Shown one piece after another: positions 8,711-18,413 of a DNA stretch of 64,000 bases. Each line of letters begins with the position of its first letter. Position 1 is the stretch's first letter. The translations under genes and the position numbers were made by a program. The DNA comes from Akkermansia muciniphila (GTDB taxonomy: Bacteria > Verrucomicrobiota > Verrucomicrobiia > Verrucomicrobiales > V1-33), in assembly GCA_945861415.1 (NCBI GenBank), contig CAMAUV010000020.1, positions 1 through 64,000 on the forward strand, given 5' to 3'. The notes under the pieces are model-generated. The model was not told where the DNA came from and searched no databases. It saw only the letters and a list, made by a program, of their open reading frames with translations.

Positions 8711-9229
8711 TTAAGCGTCTTTCGCTTTCTGGGCCGCAGCCACCGCACTCTTTCCAACGGAGGACTTGCCCATGAAGGTTGCTCCTTCCTCAATAGCCAG
8801 CGTGCCGGCCACAATATCGCCTTCCAGCACCGCGCTGTTTTTCAATTCGCAGCGCTCGGTCACTGTGATGTTCCCCCGAACCTTGCCAAAGATGGTCACG
8901 GACTTCGTGCGGATTTCTCCGGTCACGCAGGCGTTTTCACCCACAGTCAGGCAGCCGTCACTGGTGACTTCACCCTCTATCTTGCCGTCGATAATCAGAT
9001 CGTTGGAGAATTTCAACGATCCTTTGATCTCTACGTCGCTGCTGAGGATGTTTTTGTTGGTGCTCATGGGTGAGGAACTACGAAATGGTGCGGTAATGGT
9101 TTTGCGTTGCTGGTCGTAAGCAGATTCTGGGGAATAAGCGGGTTCCGTCGAATAGGCAGGCGCCGCCGGCGCAACCGGCACTGGTTGCGGCTGGGGTTGT
9201 GGTTTTTGACCGATGATTTGTTTAAGCAC
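8711..9229 (-). CDS. Bactofilin
   Basis: 172 residues from a GTG start. A Pro/Gln/Ala-rich disordered N-terminus (about 1-55) precedes the bactofilin (DUF583) beta-helix core: LSSDVEIKGSLKF, DLIIDGKIEGEV, LTVGENACVTGEI, VTIFGKVRGNI and LVIE-like TLAIEEGATFMG. Bactofilins self-assemble into cytoskeletal filaments that scaffold cell-wall enzymes, stalks or chromosome-segregation proteins at the inner membrane. A second in-frame ATG (MSTNKNIL) just before the core is a possible alternative start, but verrucomicrobial members as I remember them commonly carry such a Pro-rich leader. It appears monocistronic, with no peptidase or ParB-like partner next to it. Confidence 0.85.
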   Translation of the reverse strand: MLKQIIGQKPQPQPQPVPVAPAAPAYSTEPAYSPESAYDQQRKTITAPFRSSSPMSTNKNILSSDVEIKGSLKFSNDLIIDGKIEGEVTSDGCLTVGENACVTGEIRTKSVTIFGKVRGNITVTERCELKNSAVLEGDIVAGTLAIEEGATFMGKSSVGKSAVAAAQKAKDA

Positions 9230-9628
9230 GGCTCTGTTTGGGTATATTTTATTGTTGGCGGACAGGTTAGGGAAATGCCTATCCGGAACTTATCCTGATA
9301 GCATCCTCGAAGGTTATGACTTTTTTAGACCCCGCGCAAGTCAATCCTTCGAAAAGAACAGCACTTTTGCAAATTCTCCCCCTGTTTTCTCAGCAGCGAT
9401 GGAATCGCTTCGGTAATCATTTACTGAAATTACGATGGATCCAATTGCCTTTTTTTATTCTGGAAAATCAAGACTAGCGGAGGCTTGAATTTCTATAAAA
9501 GAGAGCCCCAATCGGGAAAATAGGACCGAGCCCCCTGCTAGGCAAACCGGGCCGGTTCGGAAGTTACGGATTACTCGGCCTTTGGGGCTAGTGGCTTTGT
9601 TTCGTGTTCAGTTGACTTGGCCTCTGGT
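9230..9628. other. Gene-free interval upstream of bactofilin
   Basis: Locally A/T-rich sequence (about 9310-9500) with no supported reading frame. It probably contains the bactofilin promoter on the minus strand, but no convincing -35/-10 pair was identified. Confidence 0.4.
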
Positions 9629-10011
9629 TTAGAGGGTTTCGATTCTGATTTTATAGTTTTCGGGGCGGGGTTGACCGGAACGCAAAGATTTTTGAATGAT
9701 GTCGTCCACCATGGAGGCTTCCTCCGCACGCTTGACCGCCGCTTCTTGATGACGTTCCTTGCAAACTCTTCGCCAATTTCCTCAACCGCCTAAGGTGAGT
9801 TTTCATCGCCTTTCTTGAATAGCGCCATGAGTTTTCCCTTCTGCGAGGGCGTCAGTGCATCGATTTGCTTCTTGGCATCGGCGAACAGCGCCTTGTCTGA
9901 ATCGCTCAGTTTTTGGGCAGGCTTCGCGGCCTCCTTTTTCTTTTCATCGGCTTTCAATTTTACGGCGGCTGTCTTCTTCGTAGCATCATTTGCCGCAGGG
10001 GACTGAAAACT
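9629..10011 (-). pseudogene. Decayed Lys-rich, helix-hairpin-helix-like protein gene
   Basis: Reading the minus strand from 10011, a Lys/Ala-rich linker is followed by ALTPSQKGKLMALFKKGDE, then an in-frame TAG (9792-9790). The same frame continues with AVEEIGEEFARNVIKKR. A frameshift near 9745 then joins EEASMVDDIIQKSLRSG in a second frame, ending at TAA 9631-9629. Together these resemble a small exported protein with a helix-hairpin-helix ending. The 5' end and any signal peptide are lost (TAG at 10014-10012). At least one nonsense mutation and one frameshift show it is inactive. Confidence 0.6.
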
Positions 10012-10092
10012 CTACCGGCTGGGGATACAAAAGGAAACCGCTTAGAAATCCCGCCACTTGCCTCAACCGCTGCGCCGTGCCATGAGCCTTAC

Positions 10093-11802
10093 ATGAGCAG
10101 CAAGAAAGCCAAGACCGACACCTCCCTTCACCGCAACCATTCCGCCACTCTCGTGGATGGACCCGACCGCGCCGCCAGCCGTGCTATGCTGCACGCCGTC
10201 GGATTCAATCGCGGCGACTTCAAGAAAAACCAGATCGGCATCGCTAGCACATGGAGTCAGGTCACGCCGTGCAACATTCATATCGACAAGCTCGCACTGG
10301 AAGCAGCTAAAGGCGTGGATGCGGCAGGCGGAAAGAGCCTCATCTTCAATACTATCACCATCTCCGACGGCATCAGCATGGGCACCGAGGGAATGAAATA
10401 CAGCCTCGTGAGCCGGGAAGTGATCGCCGACTCCATTGAGACCGTAGTCGGCTGCGAAATGCTGGATGGCCTCGTGGCCATAGGCGGCTGCGACAAGAAT
10501 ATGCCCGCCTGCGTGATGGCCATGGCGCGGCTCAACCGCCCCAGTGTCTTCGTTTACGGCGGCACCATCAAACCAGGCTGCCACGATGGCAAGGACGTGG
10601 ACATCGTGAGCGTGTTTGAAGCCGTAGGACAGCACGCCAGCGGCAAGATCGGGGACAAAACGCTCGCCGACATTGAGCAGTGCGCCATTCCCGGCCCCGG
10701 AAGCTGCGGCGGAATGTATACTGCCAACACCATGGCCAGCGCCATTGAGGCCCTCGGCCTTTCACTCCCTAACAGCAGTGCTCAGGCCGCAGTGAGTGAT
10801 GAGAAACTTATGGACTCCTTCGACGCCGGAGCCGCTGTGCTGCATCTTATCAAACGCGGCATCAGACCCAGCGACATTCTGAGCCGCGAGGCCTTTCTCA
10901 ATTCCATCGCCGTCGTCATCGCCCTCGGCGGCAGCACCAACGCCGTGCTCCACCTCATCGCCATGGCCCACGCGGCGAACGTAAAGCTCACGATTGATGA
11001 CTTCACCAAAGTCGGCGCGAAAACGCCGGTGCTGGCCGACCTCAAGCCCAGCGGCAAGTATGTGATGATGGAACTCGTGAAGATTGGTGGCCTGCTCCCA
11101 CTCATGAAGATGCTCCTCGAAGCCAATCTCATCAACGGCGACGTGATGACCGTGACCGGCAAGACATGGAAGGAAAACCTCGCGAAAGTGAAACCCTACC
11201 CGAAAGGCCAGCATGTCATCCGGCCGCTCAGCGATCCTATTAAGAAAGACGGCCACCTCGCCATCCTCTACGGAAACCTCGCCCCCGGCGGAGCGGTGGG
11301 CAAGATTAGCGGCAAGGAAGGCAGCAGCTTCAGCGGCAAGGCCCGGGTCTTTGACAGCGAAGAGGACGCGATGCGCGCCATCACCGGCGGTAAGATAAAA
11401 GCCGGCGACGTCATCGTCATCCGCATGGAAGGCCCGCAGGGTGGCCCCGGGATGCGCGAAATGCTAGGGCCCACCAGCGCCGTCATGGGCATGGGGCTCG
11501 GCAAAAGCGTGGCTCTTATCACAGACGGACGCTTTAGTGGCGGCAGCCACGGATTCGTCGTTGGGCACATCACCCCGGAAGCTTACGCTGGCGGTCCGCT
11601 CGCCATCGTGAAGAACGGCGATCGCATCACCATCGACAGCGTAAAACGCAGTATCACCCTAGGCATCCCCGCCGCCGAAATCAAAGCGCGCCTTGCCAAA
11701 TGGAAGCAGCCCAAACCGCGCTACACCCGCGGAGTGCTCGCCAAATATGCGAAACTTGTTGCCACCGCCTCCGAAGGTGCCGTGACGGATAAGGGGCTTT
11801 AG
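10093..11802 (+). CDS. ilvD: Dihydroxy-acid dehydratase
   Basis: 569 residues from the ATG at 10093; the frame is open further upstream, but that part reads antisense through a pseudogene and is discarded. IlvD removes water from 2,3-dihydroxy-isovalerate or 2,3-dihydroxy-3-methylvalerate to give the 2-oxo acids of valine and isoleucine synthesis, using a [2Fe-2S] cluster and Mg. Cluster cysteines appear in [12 protein letters not shown] and [15 protein letters not shown]. Conserved tail motifs include [22 protein letters not shown] and [10 protein letters not shown]. Length is normal. It stands alone, with no other ilv gene in the window. Confidence 0.95.
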   Translation: MSSKKAKTDTSLHRNHSATLVDGPDRAASRAMLHAVGFNRGDFKKNQIGIASTWSQVTPCNIHIDKLALEAAKGVDAAGGKSLIFNTITISDGISMGTEGMKYSLVSREVIADSIETVVGCEMLDGLVAIGGCDKNMPACVMAMARLNRPSVFVYGGTIKPGCHDGKDVDIVSVFEAVGQHASGKIGDKTLADIEQCAIPGPGSCGGMYTANTMASAIEALGLSLPNSSAQAAVSDEKLMDSFDAGAAVLHLIKRGIRPSDILSREAFLNSIAVVIALGGSTNAVLHLIAMAHAANVKLTIDDFTKVGAKTPVLADLKPSGKYVMMELVKIGGLLPLMKMLLEANLINGDVMTVTGKTWKENLAKVKPYPKGQHVIRPLSDPIKKDGHLAILYGNLAPGGAVGKISGKEGSSFSGKARVFDSEEDAMRAITGGKIKAGDVIVIRMEGPQGGPGMREMLGPTSAVMGMGLGKSVALITDGRFSGGSHGFVVGHITPEAYAGGPLAIVKNGDRITIDSVKRSITLGIPAAEIKARLAKWKQPKPRYTRGVLAKYAKLVATASEGAVTDKGL

Positions 11803-12037
11803 AACCACGGAGGCCATTAAGCCGCAGGACACTGCAGACCGGCTTCGGGCACTTTGCCATGTTCCAAGGCAAACAAGTTGGCTGACAATCGAATCGCATG
11901 GTCAGCATCTGTTGATGCGAAGACGTTGCCACCCCTCGCTCGCGGGGCTTTTGCGCAATGGCATCGCGGGCTTGCTTTGCTAATCGACCTCAAAGAGTTC
12001 AGCTCCCCGGGTAATCCGCGCCGCCGGCAGCATTTCG

Positions 12038-12354
12038 ATGGCCGCACTTGCAACAGTGCTAGTGTTTTTCGCAGTGAGGGGCAACTGTCAGGCGCCACTG
12101 CCGGATCTGGAGACCTCCACTGGATTACTGCGCCTGCCACAAACCGGAGAATCATTCACGACATCCGCGGGGCTTTACCTAGGTGCTCAGCGCCCAGACC
12201 TTATTTTTAGGGGGGGGGAAATGAGCATTCCCATTACGGAACACTTTATGCGATGCCGGGCGACGGGGAGGAGCCACTACCGGTTCTTGTTGAGCCCTCC
12301 CTATGGCACCTCCATCAGGGGGTGAGAGAGTTAGCAGTGCTGGAGATCAAGTAG
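12038..12354 (+). pseudogene. Small secreted-protein ORF broken at a nine-G tract
   Basis: From ATG 12038 the frame encodes a hydrophobic leader (MAALATVLVFFAVRGNCQ) and about 40 more residues up to RPDLIFRGG. It then meets nine consecutive G (12210-12218). Beyond the tract a different frame is open and protein-like: EHSHYGTLYAMPGDGEEPL, then HQGVRELAVLEIK and TAG at 12352-12354. A tract of ten (or seven) G would fuse both parts into about 105 residues. No family was recognised. It may be a relic, a phase-variable gene or an assembly error in the homopolymer. Another frame (11854-12210) is also open here and cannot be excluded. Confidence 0.35.
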
Positions 12355-12504
12355 CTTCCCGACATGGTCCTGAAAAACAAATAAGATTAAGCGGCTATGC
12401 TGGTTTTCATAGAGCCCCTGACTGTATCCAAGCGCGGATTCCAGTTCGCGCTCAAAAAGCGTTTCTGCGCTGCAACGCTTAGCCGGAGATGGTTCGCATA
12501 CGAA

Positions 12505-12957
12505 TCAATTAACCGGCTCAACTTTGGGCAGGTCCACGCTGCGGGAACGGATCTCGATGTGGCTGATATTTCCCTTGCTGTTGTAAGCGGGGGTCATGTG
12601 GAGTTGGTGATCGTGCGAAACGGCCCAGAGGAGCTGGCGGCGGGTCATGGCAATCTTGTCAATGTAGACCAGCGGGTCTTGTTGCGGGGGATTGACGATG
12701 GAATACTGGAGTCCGCGGAGGGAATCGTGCCGGAAAACTTCCCGGAGGCGAACGTCGTGAATTTGCACACGCACGGGAGTGTCCAGCCACTTGTTGAGTG
12801 CGTCGGAACGGGTGAGGAGGAAGTCCGGCGGGGTGACGGCACCCGCATCGTAGGCCTTGTTGTCAGGCTGGGGGTCTCCAGTCACCTCCTTGAGGGCTTT
12901 GCAGGAGGAGAGCAGGACGGCAAGGCCGACGGTGAAGAGGAGGGCTGGGCGCTTCAT
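12505..12957 (-). CDS. Hypothetical lipoprotein
   Basis: 150 residues from the ATG at 12957, picked because it places a signal peptide at the start (MKRPALLFTVGLAVLLSSC). The LSSC lipobox predicts lipidation of Cys19 and membrane anchoring. The mature part has no domain I recognise; it contains LLTRSDALNKWLDTPVRVQI and a C-terminal beta-rich stretch ending DLPKVEPVN. The gene lies downstream of recA on the same strand with a gap of about 100 bases. Function unknown. Confidence 0.65.
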   Translation of the reverse strand: MKRPALLFTVGLAVLLSSCKALKEVTGDPQPDNKAYDAGAVTPPDFLLTRSDALNKWLDTPVRVQIHDVRLREVFRHDSLRGLQYSIVNPPQQDPLVYIDKIAMTRRQLLWAVSHDHQLHMTPAYNSKGNISHIEIRSRSVDLPKVEPVN

Positions 12958-13059
12958 GTTTTGGAAATTGGATAATAGGATTCGGGAATCCTGCCGCACA
13001 CTTAGACCACCGGACGGCTCTTTCGTTCAGTATATGCGGAGGGAAGGGTATGGGCAGGG

Positions 13060-14145
13060 CTAGACTTCGTCGCGGATGGGTTCGTCCGGAAGCTTTGCGG
13101 CGGCGGCGGCGCCTCCTTTGATGCCTAGCTTTTCTTTAACGGCGGCTTCGATTTCGTTATAGGTCGTGTCATCCCGTTTTAGCAGTTCCTTGGCAGCATC
13201 GCGGCCCTGAGCGAGCTGGGTGCCTTTATAGCTGATCCACGATCCGCGCTTCTGGAGGATTTCCAGTTCGAGGGCGAGATCGAGAAGGCTACCGGTGTTG
13301 GAAACGCCCTCGTCATACATGATGTCGAACTCAGCCTCGCCAAATGGCGGGGCGATTTTATTTTTTACGACCTTTATCTTGGTGCGGCTGCCCGTGACAG
13401 TGCCGTCGCTGTTTTTGATTTGGCCGATGCGGCGCACATCCACGCGGACGCTGGAGAAGAATTTGAGGGCGCGGCCGCCGGGAGTGGTCTCAGGATTGCC
13501 AAACATAACGCCGATTTTCTCCCGGATCTGGTTGGTGAAGATGCAGCAGGTGCGGGCTTTGGAAATCAGGGCGGTGAGTTTCCGCATGGCGGCGCTCATA
13601 AGGCGGGCCTGAGCGCCCACGGTAGCGTCGCCTATCTCGCCTTCCAGTTCCGCTTTGGTGATAAGGGCCGCCACGGAGTCGAGCACGATGACATCGAGGG
13701 CGTTGGAGCGCACAAGGGTTTCGCAAATGCGGAGGGCCTCTTCCCCAGAGGAAGGCTGGGAGACGAGGAGGTCGTCTAGTTTCACGCCCAGCTTCCTGGC
13801 GTATTCGGGGTCCAGGGCGTGCTCTACGTCGATAAAGGCCGCGAGACCGCCGCGTTTTTGGGCTTGGGCAATGACAGTTAGAGTAAGGGTGGTTTTACCG
13901 GAGGACTCCGGGCCGAAGACTTCCATGATCCGGCCCCGGGGGAATCCGCCAGCACCGAGGGCGCGGTCGATCAGTAAATTGCCGGACGGGATGACTTCGA
14001 TGTCCATTTTCCGGTTGTCGCCGAGGCGCATAATGGAGCCGTCGCCGAAGTCTTTATGAATCTGCTGGAGGGCGGCTTCCAGGTTCTTGGCACGGGCGGC
14101 AGCGAGGCGGTCTTCAGCAGGAGCGGAGGCGGGCTTGGCGGGCAT
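13060..14145 (-). CDS. recA: Recombinase A
   Basis: 361 residues. RecA polymerises on single-stranded DNA, drives homologous strand exchange and triggers LexA self-cleavage. Visible are the Walker [11 protein letters not shown], Walker [11 protein letters not shown], the L2-region segment [21 protein letters not shown] and the C-terminal core [12 protein letters not shown]. The N-terminus carries a short Pro/Ala-rich extension ([14 protein letters not shown]) before the canonical start of the fold; length is normal. No LexA box was identified upstream. Confidence 0.97.
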   Translation of the reverse strand: MPAKPASAPAEDRLAAARAKNLEAALQQIHKDFGDGSIMRLGDNRKMDIEVIPSGNLLIDRALGAGGFPRGRIMEVFGPESSGKTTLTLTVIAQAQKRGGLAAFIDVEHALDPEYARKLGVKLDDLLVSQPSSGEEALRICETLVRSNALDVIVLDSVAALITKAELEGEIGDATVGAQARLMSAAMRKLTALISKARTCCIFTNQIREKIGVMFGNPETTPGGRALKFFSSVRVDVRRIGQIKNSDGTVTGSRTKIKVVKNKIAPPFGEAEFDIMYDEGVSNTGSLLDLALELEILQKRGSWISYKGTQLAQGRDAAKELLKRDDTTYNEIEAAVKEKLGIKGGAAAAAKLPDEPIRDEV

Positions 14146-14315
14146 GGGTCGAGGTCAGTTGAGGAGTTGAGGTAATATAAAAGGAGTTTACGATGCCGGG
14201 TGGCAACGCTCGGGCAACCGGATTCGCGCCCTGTTTTCCGGCTACCGCGGTGCCCGGGCGGTATCTGCCCGGCGCGGCGTGCCTTGGTGGTTTCGGAAGA
14301 ATCAAAAGCAATCCT

Positions 14316-15160
14316 CTAGAGGCTGCTGGCCTTTTCCCGCGAAACTCCGTAACTTCTCAGCAAGCCACGCTGATACCAATTACCAATTCCCTCCCTCGAC
14401 ATGTAGGCGAGTTGATCGGGCTTCCATGTCCGGCGGGCCTCAAGGTGGTGCACCGGAAGTCCGGTGGCGTTTAGCCTGCTGGTGAGGAGCGGGTCGGTGG
14501 TGCAGGTATTGGTAATGAGCACGGTTCCGCCTGACATCAGCGGGTTGCGTTAGAGGACGCGCAGTGAATCTTCGTAATCGCGCACGGAGTAGCCGATCTA
14601 GATTCCGGCATAGGAAGCGCCGTTGGACGCCACATCGCCGCAATCGCCCCGGTGCGCCCACATCTCGTTGTCCTCCAGTCTCTTCCAATAAAATTAAATA
14701 CCGGCTCCCTTGTGACCGCTTTTATGGCAGGAGACCACAAATTCCACGGTGGCCGGAACGACGTTTTTTCCCGCGACAAAAAGGGGAACAAGCCCGGCCC
14801 ATGTGCGCTTGATGCGATACTCATAGCCATGCATCACGAACACCTGCCGCTGCCTCGCAGCGTTTATATTGCGTTTGGACTCAGGTCGTCACACCCGGGC
14901 TGCTTCGAACAGGGCATCCACGCTTTGCTGCCGATAAACACTTGCCAGTTTTTCTCCGGCCGCATCGACGCTAGCACATTAGTCACCAAGCGGCCGGGCT
15001 ATGGTCTCAAGGGTATTGCCTATCTCCCGGTGGAAGGGAGTTTCCGAGACATAGTGCACGACGGTCCCGGTAAGAGCCTGCCGAAACCCAAAACATATTT
15101 CAAAGATCGCCCAGTTCGCGGCATTGACCCTGCCCCAGCTGTGACTATGAATTACCCCTA
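14316..15160 (-). pseudogene. Gene relic with five in-frame stops and no frameshift
   Basis: One minus-strand frame stays protein-like from about 15160 to its final TAG at 14318-14316, interrupted only by stops at 14981 (TAA), 14891 (TGA), 14696 (TAA), 14600 (TAG) and 14552 (TAA). Coherent segments include ETPFHREIGNTLETIARPLG, SVDAAGEKLASVYRQQSVDA, VPATVEFVVSCHKSGHKGAG, WKRLEDNEMWAHRGDCGDVA and MSGGTVLITNTCTTDPLL. Spacings between stops are all multiples of three. I do not recognise the family. The 5' end abuts the ribulokinase start, and no start codon survives. Each stop could have come from a Gln or Arg codon by one C-to-T change. Confidence 0.6.
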
Positions 15161-16864
15161 ATGAACAAGCGCTATGCTCTCGGACTCGACTACGGCACAA
15201 ACTCCTGTCGCTCACTCCTCGTGGATTTGGAGACCGGGGAAGAACTCGGCTCCTCCGTTTTTCCCTACCCCAGCGGCGAAATGGGTATCCTGACGGATCC
15301 CCGTGACCCAAGTGTCGCCAGGCAGAACCCCCAGGACTACCTTGATGGCATGACCGCCATTATTAAAGGGGCGCTAGAGCAGGCAAAAAAGGCGAACAAG
15401 CAATTCGACCCTGACCGGGTGGTGGGCATCGGCGTGGACACCACCGGGAGCACGCCCATACCAGTGGACAGAGAAGGCACGCCCCTCGCACTGACGGAGG
15501 AATATAAAGGAGACCTGAATGCTCAGGCGTGGCTTTGGAAAGACCACACCGCCCATGAGGAAGCTGCACAGATCACAGAGCTGGCCGCGACCATGCACCC
15601 TGAGTATCTGGCCAAGTGCGGCGGCACCTATTCCAGTGAGTGGTTTTGGAGCAAAATCCTGCGTCTCAAACGTGTCGCACCCGGGGTGTTCGCTGCGGCC
15701 CACAGTTTTGTGGAGCACTGCGACTGGATCCCGGCCGTGCTGACCGGCAACACAGACCCGAACCGCGTGGCCCGCAGCATCTGCGCCGCCGGACACAAGG
15801 CCATGTTCCATCCTGCATGGGGTGGCCTCCCAGCCCGCAAGTTCCTCGAACAGCTCGACCCCGGCCTCGCTGCGCTGCGCGACCGCCTCTACAGCCGCGC
15901 ACTCACTAGTGACCAACTCGCCGGCCGCCTCAGCCCCAACTGGGCCAAAAAGCTCGGGCTCAAAGCCGGCATCGCCGTCGCCACCGGAGCCTTCGATGCC
16001 CACATGGGCGCCGTCGGCGCGGGAGTGAAGGAAGGCACGCTGGTCAAAATTCTCGGCACCAGCACCTGCGACCTCATGATTCACCCGAATCAAAACGCGC
16101 TCGCAGATGTGCCCGGACTCTGCGGCATCGTGGACGGCTCTGTGCTTCCTGGCTACTATGGCCTCGAAGCCGGCCAAAGTGCCGTCGGCGATATCTTCCT
16201 CTGGTTCGTCAACAATCTCGTGCCCGACAGCTACGGCGCAACCCCCGCGGCCAAATTCGAGAGCATGGAAAAAGCCCTCGCCGCCCTAAAGCCGGGCGAG
16301 ACCGGTCTGCTGGCGCTCGACTGGAACAACGGAAACCGCACCATTCTTACCGACGTACGCCTCAGCGGCATGATCATCGGCCAGACCCTCCACACGAAGG
16401 CCCACGAAATCTACCGCGCCCTCATCGAGGCCACCGCTTTCGGAGCCCTCACTATCATCAACCGCCTCGAGGAATACGGCGTGAAAGTCGAAGAGGTGAT
16501 CAACACCGGCGGCCTCGCAGTAAAGAATGCCACCCTCATGCAAATCTACGCCGACGTCATCGGCCGCCCGATGAAAGTCAGCCGCAGCGAGCAAACCTGC
16601 GCCCTTGGAGCCGCCATCTTCGGAGCGATGGCCGCCGGGGCGGTGGAGTGTGGATTCGACAGCATACAGGACGCCCAACGCGTCCTCTGCCGCGTGCGCG
16701 ATACCGTTTACGAGCCCGACCGCCGCCACCACTCGACCTACGCCCGCCTCTACAGCCTCTACCGCCAGATGCACGACTCTTTCGGCACCACCCAGTGGAG
16801 CGGCCGCGTCAGCCATGTGATGAAGGAACTCATCGCCATCCGCGAAGAGCAGCGGCTGGCGTGA
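15161..16864 (+). CDS. araB: Ribulokinase
   Basis: 567 residues, the normal size for AraB. FGGY-kinase landmarks are present: GLDYGTNSCRSLLVD at the N-terminus, GIGVDTTGSTP, the ribulokinase-type WKDHTAHEEA, EHCDWIPAVLTG and the C-terminal nucleotide-binding NTGGLAVKNATLMQI. It phosphorylates L-ribulose (often D-ribulose too) to ribulose 5-phosphate in the cytoplasm. No arabinose isomerase, epimerase or transporter is nearby, so the rest of the pathway must be encoded elsewhere. Start chosen at the first ATG, immediately before the conserved fold. Confidence 0.9.
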   Translation: MNKRYALGLDYGTNSCRSLLVDLETGEELGSSVFPYPSGEMGILTDPRDPSVARQNPQDYLDGMTAIIKGALEQAKKANKQFDPDRVVGIGVDTTGSTPIPVDREGTPLALTEEYKGDLNAQAWLWKDHTAHEEAAQITELAATMHPEYLAKCGGTYSSEWFWSKILRLKRVAPGVFAAAHSFVEHCDWIPAVLTGNTDPNRVARSICAAGHKAMFHPAWGGLPARKFLEQLDPGLAALRDRLYSRALTSDQLAGRLSPNWAKKLGLKAGIAVATGAFDAHMGAVGAGVKEGTLVKILGTSTCDLMIHPNQNALADVPGLCGIVDGSVLPGYYGLEAGQSAVGDIFLWFVNNLVPDSYGATPAAKFESMEKALAALKPGETGLLALDWNNGNRTILTDVRLSGMIIGQTLHTKAHEIYRALIEATAFGALTIINRLEEYGVKVEEVINTGGLAVKNATLMQIYADVIGRPMKVSRSEQTCALGAAIFGAMAAGAVECGFDSIQDAQRVLCRVRDTVYEPDRRHHSTYARLYSLYRQMHDSFGTTQWSGRVSHVMKELIAIREEQRLA

Positions 16865-16928
16865 GGGTGGTTGCCGTTGAGTAGCACCCTGCTCTGTAAT
16901 CGGAAATCTTGTGTAGATGAAATTCTGA

Positions 16929-17196
16929 TCGAGGATCCAGCTGCCTCCCGTTCAAAACACACGGAGGATACCTTCCTGCCAACCAACCAGTCATCAAATC
17001 TCTACTTGGCGAAATAGAACGCCTGAGAAAAAGAGTCGATGCTCTCGAATACCCCCTCAGGGAAGAGCACGAGAATATAGAAAAACTGGAGCACGAGCAT
17101 GCGCATTTTCACGAAGTGATAGAGCGGCTGAACTACCAGCCCCCCTCCACCTATTCTAACCCCCACCGATGGCGTCCCCGTGGGACTGTAGTATAA
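16929..17196 (+). pseudogene. Start-less coiled-coil ORF fragment
   Basis: A frame ending at TAA 17194-17196 reads SLLGEIERLRKRVDALEYPL followed by REEHENIEKLEHEHAHFHEV, a strongly predicted coiled coil, then a Pro/Ser-rich tail. No ATG or GTG opens it, and upstream sequence is open only back to a stop near 16928. It is either the end of a truncated gene or a small protein with an unusual start. It fills the 344-base gap between araB and moaE. Confidence 0.3.
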
Positions 17197-17208
17197 GAAA
17201 CTAAGGGC

Positions 17209-17592
17209 TTAGGCAAACACCGGGCGTTTCCAGACAGGCACCGTCGCCTTGATACGCCGGAGGTACTCATGGCACAAGGCGAAGGCTGCTGCGCTATGAC
17301 GGCCTCCGGTGGCAATGAGAATGGACGGTTCTCCTGCGGGCACAAACCCCGTGCGGTGGTGCACCCGCAGCGGATGCGCGCCGTGCTCCGTCTGCATGGC
17401 CGCGGCAATGGCGTGCAGTTCCCGCAGCGCCATTTCCGGATAGGCCGTGTACTCGATGCCGGTGATACGCCGCCCATCCTCCGTATCGCGCATCCGGCCG
17501 AGGAAGCAGACATCCGCGCCCCATTCCCCCGAAGTCAGCGCAGGAGGGGCCGGCACAGGGTCAGAGGAGAGTGTGATGAGCGTTTCTGGCAT
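17209..17592 (-). CDS. moaE: Molybdopterin synthase catalytic subunit
   Basis: 127 residues from the ATG at 17592; a longer frame upstream has no coding character. MoaE joins thiocarboxylated MoaD to convert precursor Z (cPMP) into molybdopterin. The family core is visible: GADVCFLGRMRD, IEYTAYPEMALREL, VHHRTGFVPAGE, HEYLRRIKATVPVWKR, with the two active-site Lys in the last block. Size is slightly short but complete. No moaD or other moa gene lies within the window, so the partner is encoded elsewhere. Confidence 0.88.
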   Translation of the reverse strand: MPETLITLSSDPVPAPPALTSGEWGADVCFLGRMRDTEDGRRITGIEYTAYPEMALRELHAIAAAMQTEHGAHPLRVHHRTGFVPAGEPSILIATGGRHSAAAFALCHEYLRRIKATVPVWKRPVFA

Positions 17593-17703
17593 GGCTGGCC
17601 GGACAGAAGAATGGTGGAGCAGGGAGTAAACCGGGAATCCGCCCTTTGCGGCTGGTGGAAACCTCGCGCTTTCCATTCCGGCGATGCCGATTACAGGTGG
17701 GTG

Positions 17704-17928
17704 ATGAAATTCCCGGCCCTCCTCCTCGCCCTTAGCCCGCTGATGTTCGCGGGCTGTAGCGCCGTGGGCAAAGCGGTGGGTGCCGCCACGCATGTGCTCG
17801 GCACCGGAGTGAATGCTGTCACCCGCCCGCTTTCCGCCATCGTCCCCCTCGCAGATGCCGGCACGGAAAACGGATGGAAAGAAAGCATCAGGAAGTTGCA
17901 GGAAGAGGACGCTACTGTCGCCCCATGA
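17704..17928 (+). CDS. Small lipoprotein
   Basis: 74 residues beginning with a signal peptide and lipobox (MKFPALLLALSPLMFAGC), so Cys18 should be lipidated. The rest is Ala/Gly/Val-rich and ends in an amphipathic segment. A GTG lies one codon upstream. The TGA overlaps the ATG of the next gene (ATGA), implying translational coupling. No domain is recognised. Confidence 0.6.
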   Translation: MKFPALLLALSPLMFAGCSAVGKAVGAATHVLGTGVNAVTRPLSAIVPLADAGTENGWKESIRKLQEEDATVAP

Positions 17929-18218
17929 ACGCCGCTCAGTTAAAGCACAGCGCTGCCACCGATAGCGCCCCGCCCGCCGGACTCACTCCCGAACAACGCG
18001 CCCTTTGGCTTGCCCGCCACGACTGGGAAGCTTCCCACAACATCGCGCAGGACATCCACACGCCGGAAGGCTCATGGCTGCACGCCCTCCTTCATCTCAT
18101 CGAGGGCGACACCGGCAACGCCCGGTATTGGTATGCACGCGCCAGTCGTCCCGCACGGGGCATCAAAGATATCGACGCCGAGTGGGACCGCCTAGCCGCG
18201 CAACTCTGCGGGGAGTAG
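17925..18218 (+). CDS. Conserved hypothetical small protein
   Basis: 97 residues starting in a 4-base overlap with the lipoprotein gene. The central motif WEASHNIAQDIHTPEGSWLH followed by LIEGDTGNARYWYARA is compact, with conserved-looking Trp, His and Tyr positions. I recall similar short proteins in PVC bacteria without an assigned function. It is probably cytoplasmic (no signal peptide). The coupling to the lipoprotein suggests a joint role, but none can be named. Confidence 0.6.
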   Translation: MNAAQLKHSAATDSAPPAGLTPEQRALWLARHDWEASHNIAQDIHTPEGSWLHALLHLIEGDTGNARYWYARASRPARGIKDIDAEWDRLAAQLCGE

Positions 18219-18413
18219 TCGCACCAACAATTCGCGATCGTGACGTGCGCTGCCGTTTGTCTTCACGCTGCAATTTCTACATCTGGAAGCACTTTACGGC
18301 CTGACGGCGATCCTCAGAAAAGCCCTCCCTGCCGGCCATGAATTGATTTCCATCTTGCCTTCCCTTGCGGAATCCATGAATTCCTGCCACGCGTAGTGAA
18401 TAGCAGTTTTAGC

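Noticed and set aside
14316-15160. Stop-codon recoding or selenocysteine/pyrrolysine readthrough in the five-stop gene
   Set aside because: All three stop codons occur, no start codon remains, and neighbouring genes end normally at the same stops, so decay is simpler.
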